A stretch of DNA of 39,927 nucleotides from DASPXK01 sp035637315. Lineage in GTDB: Bacteria; Chloroflexota; UBA6077; JACCZL01. The translations under genes and the position numbers were made by a program. The stretch lies in NCBI GenBank assembly GCA_035637315.1, contig DASPXK010000105.1:1-39927 (forward strand), written 5' to 3'. The notes under the pieces are model-generated. The model had not been told where the DNA came from and did no database searches. It saw only the letters and a list, made by a program, of their open reading frames with translations. Shown here in pieces: positions 36,441-39,927 of the stretch. Every line of letters starts with the position of its first letter. The first letter of the stretch is position 1.

Positions 36441-39400
36441 ATGGAGACCCTGCTCGGCATCCCGACGACGACTGTGGTGGTCGCGGTCGCCATCCTCTTC
36501 GCGCTGGGCCTCGGGAGCCTGACGCTCAACGGCCTCCGCAACCGCCTCCTGCTTACGCTCGCCATCCGGAACATTCCGCGCCGACGGACCCAGTCGGCCC
36601 TAATCGCGCTCGGCCTCGCCCTGGGCACCGTCATCATCACCACCGCGCTCAACACCGGCGACACGATGAGCTACACCGTCCGCTCCCTGGTCGCCGGCAC
36701 CGTCGGCCGAACCGACGAGGTCATCGTCCAGCCGGTGCGCGACGCGCGGCGGACCGGCCTCGACGTGGCCCAATCGATCGCCAACGGCACCTTCTTGACA
36801 GGTGCATTGACCCTCTTCGACCAGGGTGAGTACGAGCGGCTGGCGAGCGAGCTGACTGGCGACGACCGGATCGCCGGACTAACCCCCGCGATCGTCGAGT
36901 CGGTCACTGTAGCTAACCTCGCCGTCGAGGGGCGGCAAGCGCAGGTCCAGTTATACGGCTTGTCTCCAGACTACCCGACCATCTTCGGCCGCTTCGAGGT
37001 CGTGGGGGGACGACCGCTCGATCTGGCGGAGCTGCCGACCGGCAAAGTGTTGGCCAACCTCGAGGCCGGGGCGGAGCTGCAGGCCGAGCCCGGCCAGCCG
37101 CTGCGGGTCTACTACCACGGGGCTGGGATCGACCTCGAGCTGGCAGCGATCGTCAACAACGGCGATCTGGGCGGCAGCCAGCCCGTACTCGTGATCCCGC
37201 TCGGGGCTCTCCAGCAGGCGGCTGGCAAGGAGCGCCAGATCAACCAGATCCTTGTCGCCAACCGCGGAGACCGGACCAGCTCAGTCCAGCTCAGCGAGGA
37301 GGTCACGCGGAGGATCCGGCCACTCCTGGTCGACTCCGCCGCGGCCGAGCGCCTGCACGCCCTGCTGCGGTCCGACCTGGCGCGCGCCGAGCTCGCGGCC
37401 AGCCTGCCGACCCTCGATCCGCGGACACGCACAAAGGTAGAGGCGCTCTTGCGCGAGCTGGACGCGGTCGGCCCGAGCCCGGAATTCAAGGCGCTCATCT
37501 CCGATCCAGAGCTGGAGCGGCGCCTGTTTGGCCTGGGCACCCGCCTGGCGTCGCTCCAGGGCCGGCCCGGCACCAACCTGCTGTCCACCTCGAGCTCGCT
37601 GCGACTGATCGAGGTAAAGCGCCTGAGTCAGGACCTGGCCGACCGCTGGGGCGGTGCGCTGACGGCGGTGTTCGTCGTTCTCGGGCTGTTCTCGATCGCG
37701 ACAGGCGTCATGCTGGTGGTCCTCATCTTCGTCCTGCTGGCGGCCGAGCGGCGATCCGAGCTAGGCATCACCCGCGCGTTGGGAGCAAAGAGCCGCCACC
37801 TGATCGGGATGTTCCTCTACGAGGGGCTGGTCTACGACCTGCTCGGCTCGGCAGTCGGGCTGGCGATCGGGACGGCCGTCGGGGCGCTGCTCGTTCTGGC
37901 CAGCGCGAACGTCCTGCAGGAATACGGCATCGAGCTGCGGCCGCGCGTCGAGCCGCGCAGCCTGCTGCTGGCCTACTGTCTCGGGGCTGTCCTGACAATG
38001 GCCAGCATCGTCTACGGGGCCTGGCGAGCGAGCCGCGTTTCGGTCGTTGCCGCGATTCGGAACGTGCCCGATCCGCCGCGCACCCGGTACGGCGGGCGCT
38101 GGCTGCTGCTGGGCTCGTCGGGCATCGGGCTGGGCATAGCCGCCGCCTGGTGGGGTGCCAGGACGGGCTGGGCCCTGCCGATGGGTGTCGGCGTGGCCCT
38201 GGTCGTGCTGGGCCTGACCCTTTCGGCGCGGGTCTGGCTCTCCGGGACCGGGCTGTCCGCCCACCGTCGCGACCGCGTGTGCTATTCGCTGGGTGGCCTT
38301 TTGCTGGTGGCCTACTGGCTGGCGCCAGGCGACCTGCTTCGAGCCGGCGGACTGCGGCCGCTGCCGCGAAGCATGGACCTCTTCTTCCTGGCCGGCCTCA
38401 GCGTGGTGCTGGGCACCATCTGGTTGATCGTGTTCAACCTGGACCTCCTGAGCCACGTCCTCACCTGGCTTGCCGAGCGCCGGCGAGGCGCTGCGCTGGT
38501 GGCGAGGACAGCGTTGGCCTATCTGGCCCGCCGGCGCTCGTCTACCGGGCTGGCGATCGGGATGTTCGCGCTGGTCATCTTCAGCATGGTGGTCGCCTCG
38601 GTCCTGTTGACGGGCACCCATCGCGCCTACAGCGACCCCGAGGCGATGCGCGGCGGCTTCGACGTCAAGGTCGAACAGACCGTTGGCGGCGCGCCCGATC
38701 TCGGTTCGCTACTGCCGGAGCTGCAGACGGTCAAGCTATCGGACCTGGCGGCCGCGGCCAGGCTTCAGGTTGCGCCGGCTGAGGCGATCCAGCCCGGCCA
38801 TGGCGCCCAGATGTGGCGGCCGGTCGGGCTCCAGCTCCTGGATGACGCCTTCCTGAACGCGGTCGGATCGGGCTTCACGGCGCGGGCGCCAGGCTATCGC
38901 GACGACGCCGCGGTCTGGTCGGCGGTCCGCGAGAGCTCCGGCCTGGCGGTGGTGGCTGGCTTAGCGGTCCGCCGCCGGGGCGGCGAGCCAACTGCCGCGA
39001 GCGGCCCCGCAGTCGGCTCGGGCTTCCGGATCGACGGCGTCTTCCAAGAAGACGCCTCGATGCAGCCGTTGCCGGTCTGGGTCCGTGACACCCGTGGCGG
39101 CCAGTCGATCAAGCTGACGGTGATCGGCGTCCTCGATCCACGTGCCTCGTTTGGAAACGGCCTCTTCACCTCAGCGGCCAGCTTCGCCGAAAGCGGTGCG
39201 CCGCCACCGGCCCGGAGCACGCATTTCCTGAAGCTCCAGCCAGACGTCGGCGCGGCCGACACGACGCGGGCGCTCAACCTGGCGCTCAGCGATCGAGGTT
39301 TGCGGGCCAGCGAGATCGGCGACGAGGTGCGGCGCATCCAGGGCCTGAGGATGCTGCTCAACGAGCTGCTCGAGGGCTTCATCGGCGTGGGCCTGCTGGC

Positions 39401-39752
39401 CGGCATCGCCGGACTGGGGGTGATCAGCACGCGGGCGGTGGTGGAGCGCCGGCAGCAGATCGGCGTGATGCGGGCGCTCGGCTTCTCCCGCCGCGCGGTG
39501 CACCTGTGCTTCTTGCTCGAATCGTCGATCGTCGCCCTGCTCGGCATTGTGGCCGGTATCGGCCTCGGCCTGGCGCTGTCGTATCGGCTCGTCGAGCACC
39601 TCGGCCGCGAGTACCCTGAGATCTTCTTCTCCGTCCCATGGGGCCAGATCGGCCTGATCGCCACGCTCGCGTACTGCGCGACGATGCTGACTACGCTCCT
39701 ACCCGCCTACCAGGCCGGGCGAGTCAGCCCGGCTCAGGCGCTGCGCCTATAG
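36441..39752 (+). CDS. Giant FtsX-like ABC transporter permease
   Basis: The 1103-residue protein starts with a helix (about 9-28), then RNIPRRRTQSALIALGLALGTVIITTALN, the MacB/FtsX N-terminal signature, and a periplasmic domain of about 350 residues. A first FtsX block of three helices (about 405-535) includes AAERRSELGITRALGAKSRHLIGMFLYEG. Further helices (about 550-690), a second periplasmic region, and a last FtsX block (about 975-1103: VVERRQQIGVMRALGFSRRAVHLCFLLESS...) follow. This is the large two-FtsX-domain type found with lipoprotein or macrolide-type exporters. It forms a transporter with the ATPase just upstream; the SGNH lipoprotein may be its cargo or partner (inference). Confidence 0.9.
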   Translation: METLLGIPTTTVVVAVAILFALGLGSLTLNGLRNRLLLTLAIRNIPRRRTQSALIALGLALGTVIITTALNTGDTMSYTVRSLVAGTVGRTDEVIVQPVRDARRTGLDVAQSIANGTFLTGALTLFDQGEYERLASELTGDDRIAGLTPAIVESVTVANLAVEGRQAQVQLYGLSPDYPTIFGRFEVVGGRPLDLAELPTGKVLANLEAGAELQAEPGQPLRVYYHGAGIDLELAAIVNNGDLGGSQPVLVIPLGALQQAAGKERQINQILVANRGDRTSSVQLSEEVTRRIRPLLVDSAAAERLHALLRSDLARAELAASLPTLDPRTRTKVEALLRELDAVGPSPEFKALISDPELERRLFGLGTRLASLQGRPGTNLLSTSSSLRLIEVKRLSQDLADRWGGALTAVFVVLGLFSIATGVMLVVLIFVLLAAERRSELGITRALGAKSRHLIGMFLYEGLVYDLLGSAVGLAIGTAVGALLVLASANVLQEYGIELRPRVEPRSLLLAYCLGAVLTMASIVYGAWRASRVSVVAAIRNVPDPPRTRYGGRWLLLGSSGIGLGIAAAWWGARTGWALPMGVGVALVVLGLTLSARVWLSGTGLSAHRRDRVCYSLGGLLLVAYWLAPGDLLRAGGLRPLPRSMDLFFLAGLSVVLGTIWLIVFNLDLLSHVLTWLAERRRGAALVARTALAYLARRRSSTGLAIGMFALVIFSMVVASVLLTGTHRAYSDPEAMRGGFDVKVEQTVGGAPDLGSLLPELQTVKLSDLAAAARLQVAPAEAIQPGHGAQMWRPVGLQLLDDAFLNAVGSGFTARAPGYRDDAAVWSAVRESSGLAVVAGLAVRRRGGEPTAASGPAVGSGFRIDGVFQEDASMQPLPVWVRDTRGGQSIKLTVIGVLDPRASFGNGLFTSAASFAESGAPPPARSTHFLKLQPDVGAADTTRALNLALSDRGLRASEIGDEVRRIQGLRMLLNELLEGFIGVGLLAGIAGLGVISTRAVVERRQQIGVMRALGFSRRAVHLCFLLESSIVALLGIVAGIGLGLALSYRLVEHLGREYPEIFFSVPWGQIGLIATLAYCATMLTTLLPAYQAGRVSPAQALRL

Positions 39753-39927
39753 GGGCAGGGCGCTGGCGGGCCGGCCGCGGACCAAAAGCGCCGAAGGGTA
39801 CGCTGAGTCGCCCGGCCGCCCAGCGCGCCCAGGCTGCGGTTGCCGACCTCGTCGTACTGGTACTCGGTCGCCATCCGGGTCCCGCCGGGGGTGGGGGCCG
39901 GGGTGGTCACGAAGCGCAGGCGGTCCT
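39734..39927 (-). CDS. RHS/YD-repeat protein, C-terminal end (right end cut off)
   Basis: From the right edge (first full codon 39925-39923) the minus strand is open for 63 residues to TGA 39734-39736. It reads DRLRFVTTPAPTPGG then MATEYQYDEVGNRS, and the 'Y.YDe.GNr' pattern is the YD/RHS repeat. The remaining 32 residues have no repeat and are Arg/Pro/Ala-rich, so either the reading frame is shifted near the end or this is a degraded RHS tail. RHS proteins are large surface or toxin-delivery shells whose C-termini carry variable toxins; no toxin domain can be seen here. It overlaps the end of the convergent permease gene by 19 bases. Confidence 0.55.
   Translation of the reverse strand, partial: DRLRFVTTPAPTPGGTRMATEYQYDEVGNRSLGALGGRATQRTLRRFWSAAGPPAPCPYRRSA

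Noticed and set aside
37761..38621. Minus-strand frame of 286 codons within the permease
   Set aside because: Gln/His/Arg-rich shadow of a membrane protein.
1..39927. tRNA, rRNA, riboswitch or transposase
   Set aside because: Read for conserved tRNA and rRNA segments and for transposase motifs; none seen. A covariance-model search would be needed to exclude small RNAs.

Overview
The window is GC-rich (by eye about two thirds G+C) bacterial chromosome. Several starts are GTG or TTG, intergenic gaps are short, and promoter-like sites share an extended -10 form (TGn then TAnACT/TACAAT). The mixture of zinc-ribbon, FHA, cNMP-binding, MMPL, DUF4956 and GH3 proteins, plus several families of intergenic palindromic repeats, suggests a member of the Chloroflexota or a related Terrabacteria lineage. 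That placement is inference; there is no rRNA or marker gene here. No tRNA, rRNA, CRISPR array, prophage or transposase was found.

Layout. 1-396: C-terminal end of an NAD-dependent epimerase/dehydratase. 455-10556: a long minus-strand run. It holds a phytol/dolichol-kinase-like membrane protein and a cytochrome P450 (paired), a stand-alone cNMP-binding protein, an operon of alpha/beta hydrolase, enolase-superfamily enzyme and GH3 amide synthetase, a large PqqD-like/pseudo-M50/double cNMP-binding membrane protein, and a CxxC metallochaperone with a possible 31-residue membrane peptide. 10692-18270 (plus): amidohydrolase, a PP2C-GAF-PAS-adenylate cyclase fusion, an MMPL transporter with a zinc-ribbon tail, a tail-anchored zinc-ribbon protein and an FHA protein. 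18315-22824 (minus): FabF, a cNMP-binding/MinD-like/patatin protein and a zinc-ribbon FHA protein. 22939-24598 (plus): a degenerate GTPase-like DUF697 protein and a zinc-ribbon protein. 24602-25954 (minus): a tartrate/D-malate dehydrogenase and a small membrane protein. 26071-27612 (plus): a membrane-fused spermidine-synthase-like protein. 27763-31742 (plus): a tight operon of DUF4956 membrane protein, thymidylate-kinase-like protein, a degenerate kinase fused to a Ppx/GppA-type HD domain, a small CxxC protein and a CYTH triphosphate-tunnel protein. 31867-39752: an amino-acid-type ABC binding lipoprotein, an SH3 protein, an MBL-fold protein, a small protein, an SGNH lipoprotein, and an ABC ATPase with its giant FtsX-like permease. 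At the right edge the 3' end of an RHS/YD-repeat gene enters on the minus strand.

Two systems stand out. First, a cyclic-nucleotide network: one class III cyclase with its own PP2C phosphatase, and four cNMP-binding domains in three other proteins (a stand-alone domain, a protease-like membrane protein that has lost its HExxH, and a patatin lipase). FHA proteins flank these, one translationally coupled to the patatin, so phospho-threonine and cAMP signals may meet on membrane lipids. Second, the 27763-31742 operon combines DUF4956, CYTH, a Ppx-type HD domain and PPK2-like-fold kinases, which points to an uncharacterised inorganic triphosphate/polyphosphate or nucleotide-polyphosphate system. 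Several proteins in both systems look like pseudoenzymes.
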